Assembly: GCA_023245865.1 (NCBI GenBank)
Contig: JAHFJN010000001.1
Span: 550,722 to 614,721, forward strand
Source of the DNA: Candidatus Peribacteria bacterium
Lineage (GTDB): Bacteria > Patescibacteriota > Gracilibacteria > Peribacterales > Peribacteraceae
Reading direction: 5' to 3'
Length of the DNA stretch: 64,000 bases
The notes below the pieces were generated by a model. It ran no database searches. It saw nothing but the letters and a program-made list of their open reading frames with translations, and had not been told where the DNA came from. The translations under genes were made by a program, and so were the position numbers. Below, piece by piece: positions 29,201 through 38,245 of this stretch (positions within the stretch are counted from its first letter, which is position 1; each line of letters begins with the position of its first letter).

Positions 29201-29219
29201 TCGCGGGGGTTGCCCGCGA
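29201..29219 (-). promoter_or_regulatory. Leader hairpin upstream of the valS attenuator
   Basis: TCGCGGG (minus strand) pairs with CCCGCGA around a small loop. It is too short a leader for a classical T-box, and no specifier stem or GGTGGNACC motif is visible. Confidence 0.45.
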
Positions 29220-29228
29220 AGCCGGATA

Positions 29229-29257
29229 CTTATACTGGGTGCAGAGAGGCAATGCAA
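29229..29257 (-). promoter_or_regulatory. Sigma70-type promoter of valS
   Basis: Minus strand TTGCAT (29257-29252), a 17-base spacer and TATAAG (29234-29229). A transcript from here would run about 70 bases to the terminator at 29149. Confidence 0.65.
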
Positions 29258-29281
29258 GGGAATTTGTGCTATACTGCAATC

Positions 29282-29446
29282 ATGGAAATTTCAAAAGATC
29301 ACTACGGACTACTCACAGGCATCATCCACGCACCCGAAAATCCCATTCTCGATCTTCCGGCAAAGTTCATTCATGGAACCAGGAATGTCCTTTTCGATAC
29401 GCTCAACATCAAGATTCTCACGCAAATCGCCCGGCACGTCATCTGA
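29282..29446 (+). CDS. Small hypothetical protein, 54 aa
   Basis: Begins ATGGAAATTTC with TATACT six bases upstream and an extended -10 TG (29267-29268), the leaderless pattern seen elsewhere. The product (MEISKDHYGLLTGIIHAPEN...) is mixed and has no motif. It ends 4 bases before the zinc-ribbon gene's ATG, so the pair is probably co-transcribed. Its length makes it uncertain, but promoter and spacing support it. Confidence 0.5.
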   Translation: MEISKDHYGLLTGIIHAPENPILDLPAKFIHGTRNVLFDTLNIKILTQIARHVI

Positions 29447-29450
29447 CCCT

Positions 29451-29783
29451 ATGCCCACCTTTGATTTCGCCTGCGCCAAGTGCCATCAACATTTCGAGGC
29501 GATAGTCCCTTTCGGTACCAAGAAATTTCCCGCGTGCCCCGCGTGCGGGAGCGTGAAGATAGAAAAACTGCTCTCGATGCCCGGGATCGCTTTTAAAGGG
29601 AGTGGGTTTTATAAGACGGATAGTAGTGCGAAAACGAAGTCGGAAGGACCGAAAAAGGCAGAAGGGCAGGAGATGAAGAAGAAAGAAAAAAAAGAAACAT
29701 CGGCAGAGGAGACGACGAGAGAAATTCCAAAGAAGTCCGTGGAGGTGCCCGCCGCCACGGGGGGTGAAGGAGAAGCCCTGTAA
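29451..29783 (+). CDS. FmdB-family zinc-ribbon protein
   Basis: 110 aa. The N-terminal FmdB/zinc_ribbon_8 domain is complete: PTFDFACAKCHQHFEAI...CPACGSVKIEKLLSMPG, then GSGFYKTD, the usual family ending. The rest is a charged Lys/Glu tail. The last residues, ATGGEGEAL, are encoded by the left end of a dispersed repeat shared with 4525-4625, so the repeat has supplied the C-terminus. FmdB proteins are putative regulators; their role is not established. Confidence 0.8.
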   Translation: MPTFDFACAKCHQHFEAIVPFGTKKFPACPACGSVKIEKLLSMPGIAFKGSGFYKTDSSAKTKSEGPKKAEGQEMKKKEKKETSAEETTREIPKKSVEVPAATGGEGEAL

Positions 29784-29905
29784 TTGCGAAGCAACATGAC
29801 GAAGCAGACGTCGAAGCCCTGGAGACGTCTGCGAGGAATGACAGGGCGGGCAGAGGAGGATTGGCGGCGGAGCGCTGGAGCCTGTCCTGAGCTCTGTCGA
29901 AGGGG
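29755..29905 (+). repeat. Dispersed repeat, second copy of the 4525-4625 family
   Basis: Shares GGTGAAGG.GAAGCCCTG, AGCAGACGTCGAAGCCCTGG, GACGTCTGCGAGGAA and GACAGGGCGGGC with 4525-4625. It continues into CCTGTCCTGAGCTCTGTCGAAGG, a relative of the TCGAAnnn repeats. Confidence 0.7.
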
Positions 29906-29918
29906 TTCTTTTCTGGCC

Positions 29919-29947
29919 TTGAGAAAAGAACACAATTATGATATAAT
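29919..29947 (+). promoter_or_regulatory. Sigma70-type promoter of the potassium-channel gene
   Basis: TTGAGA (29919-29924), a 17-base spacer and TATAAT (29942-29947), lying just after the dispersed repeat. About 68 bases separate it from the TTG start. Confidence 0.75.
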
Positions 29948-30015
29948 AGTAATCGATAAAAACTCACTCCCCCTCCCCCCTCCGGCATCCGAATTTCTTT
30001 GAGAGAATTACAAAT

Positions 30016-30816
30016 TTGAGCTACCCCAAGCTCTTTCTGCTGTGGCTCGCTCTCAATATCGTCTGCAGCGGAGTCTATGCCGCACTCGCAACGTTCCATA
30101 GTGCCAATGCCCCGACGCTACTCGCAGATATGCCACCTCTCGAGCGCACGTTCAACAGCTTCTACTTCAGCATCATTACCGCAACCTCGGTCGGCTACGG
30201 CGACATCGTTCCGCAGGGATTTTCGAAAGTACTTTCGATGCTCCAGGCGATCACCGCCCTTCTGATCTTCGCGGTCTTTGTCACCAAATTAGTCTCACGC
30301 CGGCAAGACATCGCGCTCCACGAAGTACACCGCATGACCTTCGAGGGAATCTTCACAAGCATCCGCCAGGGGCTCTTTATCGTACGCAAAGACTTCGACG
30401 AGCTCATTCGAGGCGTCGAGGAAGGGCGCGCACTCACGGCGCGCGACTGGGAAAACCTCACGACCGCGTTCCTGCAGGCGCAGAGCCTCATCGAAGAAAT
30501 CCCCGAACTCTATAACGGCACGCTCCATGATCTCGCGACGATCGACATCACACGGGAGCGTCTGCTGTTCGAAGCGATCCATCGAACGATCCAACGGATC
30601 GATCGCTTGATCAGTGTGCTTGAGAAACACGAACCCGGGTGGCAGCAGCAGCGTAACGCCATGAAGGAACTCCACAGCGTGATCGCGATCTTAGATCGCA
30701 TCATGCCGCTCTGGCGGCAGCGGTCTCCCTACCACGAGGTCAAAGAGTTCGAGGACATCTTCGGCCTCAGTTCGCAGTTGCATGAAAGAATAAAGAACAC
30801 ACTACCAAGATCATAG
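30016..30816 (+). CDS. Two-helix potassium channel-like protein
   Basis: 266 aa from a TTG start; no ATG exists near the N-terminus. Helix 1 is LFLLWLALNIVCSGVYAAL, then a pore loop with the K+ selectivity filter TSVGYGD (57-63), then helix 2 (VLSMLQAITALLIFAVFVTKLV). The C-terminal region (about 105-266) is soluble and helical, probably a gating or assembly domain, without a recognisable RCK fold. It should form a tetrameric K+ channel. It is convergent with pnp. Confidence 0.78.
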   Translation: MSYPKLFLLWLALNIVCSGVYAALATFHSANAPTLLADMPPLERTFNSFYFSIITATSVGYGDIVPQGFSKVLSMLQAITALLIFAVFVTKLVSRRQDIALHEVHRMTFEGIFTSIRQGLFIVRKDFDELIRGVEEGRALTARDWENLTTAFLQAQSLIEEIPELYNGTLHDLATIDITRERLLFEAIHRTIQRIDRLISVLEKHEPGWQQQRNAMKELHSVIAILDRIMPLWRQRSPYHEVKEFEDIFGLSSQLHERIKNTLPRS

Positions 30817-30820
30817 AAAA

Positions 30821-30856
30821 GTGTGTCATGGTGAGCACAGTCGAACCACGACACAC
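30821..30856. repeat. Palindromic repeat between convergent genes
   Basis: GTGTGTCATGGT and ACCACGACACAC pair around GAGCACAGTCGA. It is a copy of the TCATGGTGAGC family and may also act as a bidirectional terminator for the channel gene and pnp. Confidence 0.6.
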
Positions 30857-30873
30857 GGTCATACACTTCACAT

Positions 30874-33096
30874 TTATCTCCTCGGTGGCCCGCGACGATC
30901 GCCCCCGCTGAAGGGCCTGCGCACGGGCGCAACGTAGCCTTCGGGCGGCGGGGTCATTTGCTTGAGGGACATGCGGGTTTTACCTTCGATGGGGTCAAAC
31001 TCGACGCACTTGGCTTTCACTTCTTGCCCCACTTGCAGCACGTCTTCAACGTTTTCGGTGCGTGTCCACTGAAGCTCGGAAATATGAATCATCGCGTCCT
31101 TGCCGCGCAGAAACTCGACGATCGCGCCGGTCCCGGCGATGATCCGTACCACCTTGCAATCGTAGACTTTGCCGACCTCCGGCTTGGCAACGATCCCCTG
31201 GATCCACTCCTTGGCCTTCTGCATCGCTTCACCATTCACAGATGTCACAAAGACGAGTCCGCTGTCTTCGATGTCGATCTCAACGCCAAGCTCACCCGTG
31301 ATCTTCTGGATCATCTCTCCACCCTTGCCGATGATCAGGCGAATGTCTTCGGGGTTCACCTGGATCGTCTCGATTCGCGGAGCATAGGGGCTGAGTTCTT
31401 TGCGTGGTTCAGCGATGGCCGCGAGCATGGCTTTCAGGATCGTCGCGCGGCCCGTGCGTGCGCGCTCGAGCGCCTCTACAAAGACAGAATCGGGCAGTCC
31501 TTTGATCTTAATATCCATCTGGATGGCGGTCACACCCTTGGCCGTCCCTGTCACCTTAAAATCCATATCGCCACCGAAGTCTTCTTCGTCTTGGAGGTCC
31601 GAGAGGATGATGTACTTTCCCGCGTCTTCATCACTGATGAGTCCGAGCGCAATGCCCGAAACAGGTGCGCTGATCGGGACGCCCGCCGCCATGAGGGCGA
31701 GCGTGGAACCGCACGTTGCCGCCATGGAACTGCTTCCATTACTCTCAAGAATTTCGGTGACCGTGCGGATGGTGTAGGGGAAATCTTCTTCTTTCGGGAG
31801 CACCGGCTCAAGACCGCGCTGGGCGAGGTTCCCGTGACCGACCTCGCGGTTGCCGACGAAGAGCCTGTTGCTCGTCTCCCCCACCGAGAACGGCGGGAAG
31901 TTATAGTGATGCATGTAGCGCAGCTTATGTTCGCCTTCCATCCCTTCGACGATTTGCTTGTCACCGGGAGCACCGAGGGTGCAGGTCGTCATGCCCTGCG
32001 TCTCGCCGCGTTGAAAGAGAGCAGACCCGTGTACGCGCTTCGGGAGCACATCTACCATCGCCGAAAGAGCACGGATCTCATCGACCTTGCGACCGCTCAT
32101 GCGTAGTCCGTCCTCCAGAATCGAGCGACGCACCTCCGCCTTCACGATCTTGTCGACAAACGATGCTCCGTGCGAACAGAGTTCATCGAGCTCCTTGAGC
32201 TGCTCACCGCTCATCGCTTTTCGCTTATCGCTGCCAAACTCTTCTTCGAGTTTGGCTCCGGCACCGTCCATAAAATCCTGCATCACCTTGCGGCGCGTAA
32301 GCTTTGGCAAATCATCCTTGATCGCCTTCGTGACGGTCGGGAGAATCCAATCTTTCAAAAACGCGTACGCCTCGTCGTGGGTGTAGGGCTCACTGACTTC
32401 AAACTTCGGCTTGCCGATCTCTTTTTGAATGTCGCTAAAAAACTTGGCGATCTTCTGCGCCCATTTCTTGCCAAATTCGATCGCGCGCAGAACCTCCGCC
32501 TCCGGCACTTGGTTGGCCCCCGCCTCGATCATCACCACTTTTTCAAGCGAGGCCGTCACAAACATATCAAGATCAGACTTCGTGCGTGCCTCAGCAGAAG
32601 GATTGAGGACCAGCTCCCCGCCAATGAGACCCACACGCACCGTCCCGAGCGCACCCTCAAACGGGCAATCAGAGATGGCAACAGCGAGGTTGGCGGCATT
32701 CGATGCCACGATGTCGTGCTCGTGCTCAAAGTCGTAACTGAGCACGGTGCAGAAGACCTGGATGTCATTGCGAATGTGCTTCGGGAACATCGGACGCAGT
32801 CCTCGGTCGATCACGCGCGCAAGGAGCACATAATCATCGGACGGACGACCTTCACGCTTACGAAATCTTGATCCTCCGATCTTGCCGCCGGCGTAGAATT
32901 TTTCCTGGTACACGACCTGCAGCGGCAGGAAATCCACTCCCCCGCGCGGCTTACCACTCACCGTGCAGTTACCCATGCAGACGGTATCGCCCATCTGCGC
33001 GAGCACCGTGGCATTCGCCTGACGAGCGATCAGACCGGTACGTACCGTAAATTTTTGATCCCCGAGCTCGAGGGAATATTCTTTTTCTTGAGACAT
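30874..33096 (-). CDS. pnp: Polyribonucleotide nucleotidyltransferase (PNPase)
   Basis: 740 aa with two RNase PH domains (first with VNFL-type GKPRGGVDFLPL, second with the FLRRGETQ-like GSALFQRGETQGMTTCTLG), an alpha-helical linker, a KH domain (LIIGKGGEMIQKITGE) and an S1 domain (GKVYDCKVVRIIAGTGAIVEF). It degrades RNA 3' to 5' using phosphate. ATG 33096 gives the family N-terminus MSQEKEYSLELG. It lies downstream of rpsO on the same strand, the classic rpsO-pnp order. Confidence 0.95.
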   Translation of the reverse strand: MSQEKEYSLELGDQKFTVRTGLIARQANATVLAQMGDTVCMGNCTVSGKPRGGVDFLPLQVVYQEKFYAGGKIGGSRFRKREGRPSDDYVLLARVIDRGLRPMFPKHIRNDIQVFCTVLSYDFEHEHDIVASNAANLAVAISDCPFEGALGTVRVGLIGGELVLNPSAEARTKSDLDMFVTASLEKVVMIEAGANQVPEAEVLRAIEFGKKWAQKIAKFFSDIQKEIGKPKFEVSEPYTHDEAYAFLKDWILPTVTKAIKDDLPKLTRRKVMQDFMDGAGAKLEEEFGSDKRKAMSGEQLKELDELCSHGASFVDKIVKAEVRRSILEDGLRMSGRKVDEIRALSAMVDVLPKRVHGSALFQRGETQGMTTCTLGAPGDKQIVEGMEGEHKLRYMHHYNFPPFSVGETSNRLFVGNREVGHGNLAQRGLEPVLPKEEDFPYTIRTVTEILESNGSSSMAATCGSTLALMAAGVPISAPVSGIALGLISDEDAGKYIILSDLQDEEDFGGDMDFKVTGTAKGVTAIQMDIKIKGLPDSVFVEALERARTGRATILKAMLAAIAEPRKELSPYAPRIETIQVNPEDIRLIIGKGGEMIQKITGELGVEIDIEDSGLVFVTSVNGEAMQKAKEWIQGIVAKPEVGKVYDCKVVRIIAGTGAIVEFLRGKDAMIHISELQWTRTENVEDVLQVGQEVKAKCVEFDPIEGKTRMSLKQMTPPPEGYVAPVRRPFSGGDRRGPPRR

Positions 33097-33169
33097 AAAA
33101 AATGAGGGAAAGAGAACCGATTCCCCTTCCACTCTTGGATTCACATGTCAGAGAGGTGCGGCAACCTCA

Positions 33170-33199
33170 CGTCATGGTGAGCTTGCCGAATCCATGACG
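33170..33199. repeat. Inverted repeat between rpsO and pnp
   Basis: CGTCATGG (33170-33177) and CCATGACG (33192-33199) flank TGAGCTTGCCGAAT. This is a diverged copy of the TCATGGTGAGC repeat family. It could also be a processing or pausing hairpin in the rpsO-pnp transcript. Confidence 0.55.
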
Positions 33200-33302
33200 T
33201 ACGACCACGCTGACACGTAAATCCAGGGAACAGTAGGAGGAACGGCGAAATTGAGGAAAGAACTGGGAGGAGTGTACAGGTTTCTTGGCAGATGTGAAGG
33301 GC

Positions 33303-33572
33303 TTATCTCTTGAGTCCATGCACCTCGAGCACCTCCTGGTACTGCGTCGGCTTATTCATCTTGAGGTAATTCAGGAGCTTGCGGCGGTGTGCGACTTTAC
33401 CGAGCAGCCCGCGGCGGGCGCTGTGGTCCTTCTTGTGATCTTGCAGGTGCTTGGTGAGCATCTCGATCTCGGTGGTCAAGATCGCGATCTGCACTTGCGG
33501 CGAGCCGGTGTCCTTTTCGTGGGTCTGAGATTTCTGAATCAGCTTCTTCTTTTTCGTGCGCTTGAGGGCCAT
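33303..33572 (-). CDS. rpsO: Small-subunit ribosomal protein S15
   Basis: 89 aa. Start MALKRTKKKKLIQKSQTHEKDTGSP-like (quoted in part), QVQIAILTTEIEMLTKHLQ and HSARRGLLGKVAHRRKLLNY are diagnostic of S15, which binds the central domain of 16S rRNA. ATG 33572 is used; the longer frame crosses the structured leader. Confidence 0.96.
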   Translation of the reverse strand: MALKRTKKKKLIQKSQTHEKDTGSPQVQIAILTTEIEMLTKHLQDHKKDHSARRGLLGKVAHRRKLLNYLKMNKPTQYQEVLEVHGLKR

Positions 33573-33610
33573 AGAGAGAGGTGAAGGAAAAACAGAACAA
33601 AAAACCTTTG

Positions 33611-33640
33611 CCGGGCAGCAGGGGCGGTTTCGCCTCCCGG
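33611..33640 (-). ncRNA. Structured leader of rpsO
   Basis: Outer CCGGG/CCCGG and inner GGCG/CGCC pairs form a branched GC-rich hairpin in the leader, followed on the minus strand by GCAAAGGTTTTTTG. S15 is known to autoregulate through its leader in several bacteria; that use here is inferred. Confidence 0.4.
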
Positions 33641-33657
33641 AGCGCGGACGGAAGTGA

Positions 33658-33685
33658 ATTGTACTTACGAGTGGATAAAAAGCAA
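33658..33685 (-). promoter_or_regulatory. Promoter of rpsO-pnp
   Basis: Minus strand TTGCTT (33685-33680), 16-base spacer and TACAAT (33663-33658). Confidence 0.6.
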
Positions 33686-33720
33686 GTGGACAGTCGTCCA
33701 CCGCATGCTAGGATATCGCC

Positions 33721-34830
33721 ATGACTCCACTCTATCTTCTAGCTGGTTTAATTCTTCTTGTTTGCACCTATGTTGCATGGAAACTGAACGCAAGGCAGAG
33801 CACAGATGCCACCGTGTTACGCGAAATGCTCGAGAATCTCCGGCGCGACATAGTGGAAACAAAGGATAAATTGCATGAGGGAATGGGGAAGAACGCGCAG
33901 GGAATCCAAGAGAGGCTGGAAAAAACAATCGATCTGGTGAACAAGCAATTAGGAGGAATGGATAACCGCATTGATAAACGTGTGATTGATATTAATTCGC
34001 GCCTAGATAAAGCGGCAGAGATGATGGGGCTTGTTCAAAAACAATATGGCAATGTAGAAAATCTGTCCACAGATATAAAACGTTTGCAAGAAGCATTTAA
34101 AGCACCAAAACCGCGCGGCGGGTTCAGTGAGAAAGCTCTTTTCGATCTTGCTTCACAAATGCTGCCTGCACAAAAATTGCATGCACAGTTTACTTTTAAA
34201 ACCGGAGCGATGGTTGATCTGATGATCGAGACTGCGCAGGGTAGATTGTGCATTGATGCAAAGTTCCCGCTCGAAAATTATCTGAAGTTAATCGATGATC
34301 CTGAAAATACAACCATAAAACAGGCATTTATTAATGACGTAAAAAAGCACATTCGAGACGTGGCAAAAAAATACATCCTGCAAGACGAACAAACTCTCAA
34401 TTCCGCCTGCATGTACGTTCCGTCCGATGCAGTGATTTACGAAATTCTGCGTGAACCGGAGCTCACTGAATTGGCTAATGATTCGCGCATCACGTTACTT
34501 TCCCCCCATACTCTTCAGGCGTACTTGGGAATTTTATATGCGGCTTATCAAAGCCAGCAATTTGCGGAGAATGCCGAGCAAGTTCTAGGTATGATTCGTG
34601 GGATTCAACAGCAAAATGGGAAGTTGGGTGAAGAATTAAGACTGCTGCAAAAACATCTCACAAATGCCTCGAGCAAAATGAATGATGTTTCATCAGAACA
34701 TACTCGTCTGGACATGCAGATAGAACAAGCGAACCAACTGGAAAGTCCTGATAGAAAAAAAATTATCAAGGAGGCAACTGTAAAGGCTTTCAAAAGCCAG
34801 ATCTCCACATCTGCTCATGAGGTAGTATGA
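33721..34830 (+). CDS. rmuC: RmuC-family DNA recombination protein
   Basis: 369 aa: N-terminal membrane helix (PLYLLAGLILLVCTYVAWKL), a long coiled coil (about 30-125) and the RmuC nuclease-like domain (GFSEKALFDLASQML...DAKFPLENYLKL...YVPSDAVIYEIL). It limits DNA inversions in E. coli. It looks more AT-rich than its neighbours. TAGGAT is six bases before the ATG. The stop overlaps the helicase start (ATGA). Confidence 0.88.
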   Translation: MTPLYLLAGLILLVCTYVAWKLNARQSTDATVLREMLENLRRDIVETKDKLHEGMGKNAQGIQERLEKTIDLVNKQLGGMDNRIDKRVIDINSRLDKAAEMMGLVQKQYGNVENLSTDIKRLQEAFKAPKPRGGFSEKALFDLASQMLPAQKLHAQFTFKTGAMVDLMIETAQGRLCIDAKFPLENYLKLIDDPENTTIKQAFINDVKKHIRDVAKKYILQDEQTLNSACMYVPSDAVIYEILREPELTELANDSRITLLSPHTLQAYLGILYAAYQSQQFAENAEQVLGMIRGIQQQNGKLGEELRLLQKHLTNASSKMNDVSSEHTRLDMQIEQANQLESPDRKKIIKEATVKAFKSQISTSAHEVV

Positions 34831-37091
34831 GCGCGATGAAAACCACCTCGCAGGATTTAATTTTCGGCACCCTCAATACTCCGCAAACAGAGGCAGTGAA
34901 GGCGATCAAGGGACCGGTGCTGATTTTGGCGGGAGCGGGCAGCGGCAAAACCCGCGCCCTCACACACCGCATCGCCTACCTCATCGATCAGGGCGTACCG
35001 GCATGGCAGATCCTCGCCGTGACATTTACGAACAAAGCCGCAACGGAGATGAAGGAGAGAGTGAAGAGTCTGCTGCACCTAACCGAAGGGCAAGAACCAC
35101 CCTCTCCCATTGGGAGAGGGGTTGGGGGTGAGGGGCGTCTGCCGGTTATGGGCACGTTCCACAGTATCTGCGTACGTATCCTTCGCCGCGACATCGAACG
35201 GCTTGGGAGAGACCGTAATTTCGTGATCTACGACAGCGATGATCAGGAGAAGCTGATGAAGCAGGTGTTGAAAGACATGCGGATCGAAGAGGCCGAGCTC
35301 AAAGCCAGAGCCGCGCTCGGGTACGTCGGACGCTTTAAAAGTGAAGCGGTCAGCCCGAGTGAGGCAAAAGTGCAGGCCACCAGCGACCGCATGCACACGA
35401 TCATCCAAGTCTATGCACGCTATCAAAAAACGCTCCATGAAAACTCCGCACTCGATTTCGATGACTTGATCCTCGAGACCGTGCGACTGTTCCATGAATG
35501 CCCACCTGTCCTCGATCGTTACCAAGAAACCTGGCGCTACCTCAATGTCGACGAGTACCAAGACACGAACCACGCACAGTATCTGCTGATCTCGCAACTT
35601 GCGCGGAAGTACCGAAACCTCTGCGTCATCGGTGACCCGGATCAATCGATCTATGCGTTTCGCGGCGCGGACATTCGAAACATTCTGGAATTTCAGAAGG
35701 AGTATCCCGACGCTATCCAGATCAAGCTCGAGCAGAATTATCGCTCCACGCAGCCGATCCTCTCCGCAGCCGATGGCATCATAGCGCCCAATCCCAACCG
35801 CCCCCCAAAAAAAATGTGGACAGAGAAGAGCGAGGGCCCGAGTGTCGTCGTTCATGAAGTGCGCGATGAAAAACGCGAAGCCGAGGAAGTCGTGCACGCA
35901 GTCGAGCAGCATCGGAAGTCGGGCGTGCCGCTACGCGAACAAGTGATCTTGTATCGCACGCACGCGCAGTCTCGACTGTTTGAAGAAGCGTGCATGCGAT
36001 CGGGAATCCCCTACCGCATTCTCGGCGGCGTGAAGTTCTACGCACGCAAAGAAGTGAAGGATGTCCTTGCCTACCTCTACACAATCCTCAACCCGAGTGA
36101 CACCGTGAGCATGCTGCGAATCATCAATGTTCCAAGCAGAAAAATCGGCGAAACAACCCTGGGAAGAATCCAAGAATATGCATCGACCAATCACAAAACT
36201 CTCTGGGAGAGCCTGCAGGATGCAAAAGACAGTCCGAAGATCCAACAATTCGTCAGTATCATCGAACGATTCAACATACGCGCCAATACGGAAGTCGTGA
36301 GCGCCCTTGCGGAGTCGCTCCTTGCGGAATTAAAAATGGAACAGTGGCTCAAAGAGGGGCAGGAAGCGGAAGGTGAAGAGCGATGGCAGAACGTGCAGGA
36401 GCTCCTCACCGTCATGCATAAATACGACGGACTGGATCCGAAAACGTCCCTCACGAGTTTCCTCGAAGAAGTCGCGCTCGTCTCCGAAGTCGATAAATTA
36501 ACGGATGGTGGCAAAGACGCTCTTACCCTCATGACACTCCATCTTTGCAAAGGACTCGAATTTGAATCGGTGAATATCGTCGGCTGCGAGGAGGGACTTT
36601 TTCCCCACAGTAACAGCATGTTCGATAAGGAGCAGTTGGAGGAAGAGCGGCGACTCATGTACGTGGGAATGACGCGCGCACGGACGCACCTACGACTCCT
36701 CTTTGCGCAAAATCGCTACCTCTGGGGTGAAAATAAGAGCAGCCCGCCGAGCCGATTCCTCGACGATCTCCCCGAGAGCGTGATCGAGCGCAGGAGCGAT
36801 GACATCTTGAGTGCGTTTGCATGGGCATCGGATAGTGCTGTGGAAAAATCACGACAAGGATCGTTACAACCATTCATTCAGAAGGACGACCTGAACATTG
36901 AATTCAATCAGGATCTCTCCTTCGATGAATCCACAAAAAGCGCAAATATCGAAATCGGCACTCGTATCGCTCACCCGACGTTTGGAGAAGGCACCATCCT
37001 CACGCGCCGCGGGGATGTCGTCGAGATCGCGTTTGATAACGGGCAGAAGAAAACCTTTGCCTTGAGCATCGCGCCGTTGAAGGTCATCTAA
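34827..37091 (+). CDS. UvrD/PcrA/Rep-type superfamily 1 DNA helicase
   Basis: 754 aa. Motif I is AGAGSGKTRALTHRI, Ia AVTFTNKAATEMKERV, II VDEYQDTN, III GDPDQSIYAFRGA, IV QNYRSTQPI, V TLHLCKGLEF and VI YVGMTRA. The C-terminus has a PcrA/UvrD-like Tudor-type end (RIAHPTFGEGTILTRRGDVVEIAFDNG, in part). Between motif Ia and TFHSICVRIL lies an extra EGQEPPSPIGRGVGGEGRLP encoded by the repeat at 35099-35136. It unwinds DNA in repair or plasmid replication. Co-translated with rmuC. Confidence 0.92.
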   Translation: MSAMKTTSQDLIFGTLNTPQTEAVKAIKGPVLILAGAGSGKTRALTHRIAYLIDQGVPAWQILAVTFTNKAATEMKERVKSLLHLTEGQEPPSPIGRGVGGEGRLPVMGTFHSICVRILRRDIERLGRDRNFVIYDSDDQEKLMKQVLKDMRIEEAELKARAALGYVGRFKSEAVSPSEAKVQATSDRMHTIIQVYARYQKTLHENSALDFDDLILETVRLFHECPPVLDRYQETWRYLNVDEYQDTNHAQYLLISQLARKYRNLCVIGDPDQSIYAFRGADIRNILEFQKEYPDAIQIKLEQNYRSTQPILSAADGIIAPNPNRPPKKMWTEKSEGPSVVVHEVRDEKREAEEVVHAVEQHRKSGVPLREQVILYRTHAQSRLFEEACMRSGIPYRILGGVKFYARKEVKDVLAYLYTILNPSDTVSMLRIINVPSRKIGETTLGRIQEYASTNHKTLWESLQDAKDSPKIQQFVSIIERFNIRANTEVVSALAESLLAELKMEQWLKEGQEAEGEERWQNVQELLTVMHKYDGLDPKTSLTSFLEEVALVSEVDKLTDGGKDALTLMTLHLCKGLEFESVNIVGCEEGLFPHSNSMFDKEQLEEERRLMYVGMTRARTHLRLLFAQNRYLWGENKSSPPSRFLDDLPESVIERRSDDILSAFAWASDSAVEKSRQGSLQPFIQKDDLNIEFNQDLSFDESTKSANIEIGTRIAHPTFGEGTILTRRGDVVEIAFDNGQKKTFALSIAPLKVI
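35099..35136 (+). repeat. CCCTCTCCC-family repeat inside the helicase gene
   Basis: CCCTCTCCCATTGGGAGAGG, then GGTTGGGGGTGAGGGG: inverted CTCCC/GGGAG plus the conserved tail. It is in frame and adds about 13 Pro/Gly/Arg-rich residues. Confidence 0.75.
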
Positions 37092-38187
37092 ACATCGTCC
37101 CCCTCACAACCGGTTGCTCCACATCGACCCACGTAAACGCCCCTTCGGTATCGGTCCAGGTGATTGCGCCCGCACTATTCACGGTACCAGGATCATTGAG
37201 GGTGAGACGAAGCGTTGGGTTCAACGCACCGTTTGGAACGCTCACGTCTCCATAGATACGCATTGTTTTATTATCGTCGATCTGCCCGATGTCGGTCGGG
37301 ATCGCGCTGCACGTAACAATGGTCGAAGCGACCGTGCACGAAGACGTTGTATCGATGCCATTGGTTTTCAGAGAAACGTTCGAGACTGTCACTCCTCCCG
37401 TTTGCTCGATCTGAAATTGCAACTGCGTCACGCGTACGTGCGCCGAAGCATCCGTGCGCGTACTCACGAAGCGCAGCTCCGCAAGCATCTGCGCGGTACC
37501 GTTTGTGAGCGGAGCCTCCGATGCCCCGACGTTTTTTATACTCACAATGGATCCGCGCGCGGTTCTGGATAGCGGGAAGGTATCGCTCGAGACATTGGTG
37601 TACGCCTCGTTGCTCCACTCTCCGTTGCCCGAGACTTCCACCGATCCCACCTGTATGAGTTCATTGCTGACTCCCCCACTCTCGTGACTGCGCAGCCGCG
37701 CACGAACGTAGATCGAGACATCTTGTCGACGCGGGAGTGAGAGACGACCCGCCGCAATCGTCGTACGGTACGTGAGCGTACTTTGCTGGGTAGCAGTGCC
37801 GAGCAGACGATCCTCTGCATCATAGACGAGAAACGAATCGACCGAGGGCGCAGCCGAGGCAATATTCACGGTGATCGCAGTCACCTGCACAGGCTCACTC
37901 GTGCTGAAGAACTTCACACCCGCGAGCATCGGAGTCGTTTGACCGAGGAGGAGAAGATGGGAGCGGACGGAGTTCTCGACAGAGCTCGAACTGACATTGT
38001 TGAAAGCAGGATTCGAAACCGAGGATATCGACGAACGCGAGGATGATCGGTTCGACGAAATCTGACGCAGTGAGCGATGAGTGATGCGCTTGGACGCAAC
38101 GAAAAAGCGAGCATCCGCCACATTGACCGTCATCAATGCCATGATGCATGTACACACCAATGCTGAAACGAATGAGGAAAAACGCAT
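37084..38187 (-). CDS. Secreted protein of unknown function
   Basis: 367 aa from ATG 38187. Signal peptide FSSFVSALVCTCIMALMTVNVADA. A Ser-rich linker (SSNRSSSRSSISSVSN) is followed by beta-rich Ig/cadherin-like sequence, for example VQVTAITVNIASAAPSVDSF and VRVTQLQFQIEQTGGVTVSN. It ends EGAFTWVDVEQPVVRGTMFR. It is likely an exported surface or extracellular protein. TATACT lies six bases before the ATG. It overlaps the helicase gene end by 8 bases (convergent). Confidence 0.65.
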   Translation of the reverse strand: MRFSSFVSALVCTCIMALMTVNVADARFFVASKRITHRSLRQISSNRSSSRSSISSVSNPAFNNVSSSSVENSVRSHLLLLGQTTPMLAGVKFFSTSEPVQVTAITVNIASAAPSVDSFLVYDAEDRLLGTATQQSTLTYRTTIAAGRLSLPRRQDVSIYVRARLRSHESGGVSNELIQVGSVEVSGNGEWSNEAYTNVSSDTFPLSRTARGSIVSIKNVGASEAPLTNGTAQMLAELRFVSTRTDASAHVRVTQLQFQIEQTGGVTVSNVSLKTNGIDTTSSCTVASTIVTCSAIPTDIGQIDDNKTMRIYGDVSVPNGALNPTLRLTLNDPGTVNSAGAITWTDTEGAFTWVDVEQPVVRGTMFR

Positions 38188-38245
38188 GGCAGCAGTATAA
38201 ACAGTCCTCTGTATACTTCCTACGTAATACTCTACATTTTCTTTC

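Noticed and set aside
29149-29260. T-box riboswitch upstream of valS
   Set aside because: The leader is only about 70 nt, with no Stem I, specifier loop or conserved T-box sequence; kept only as an attenuator.
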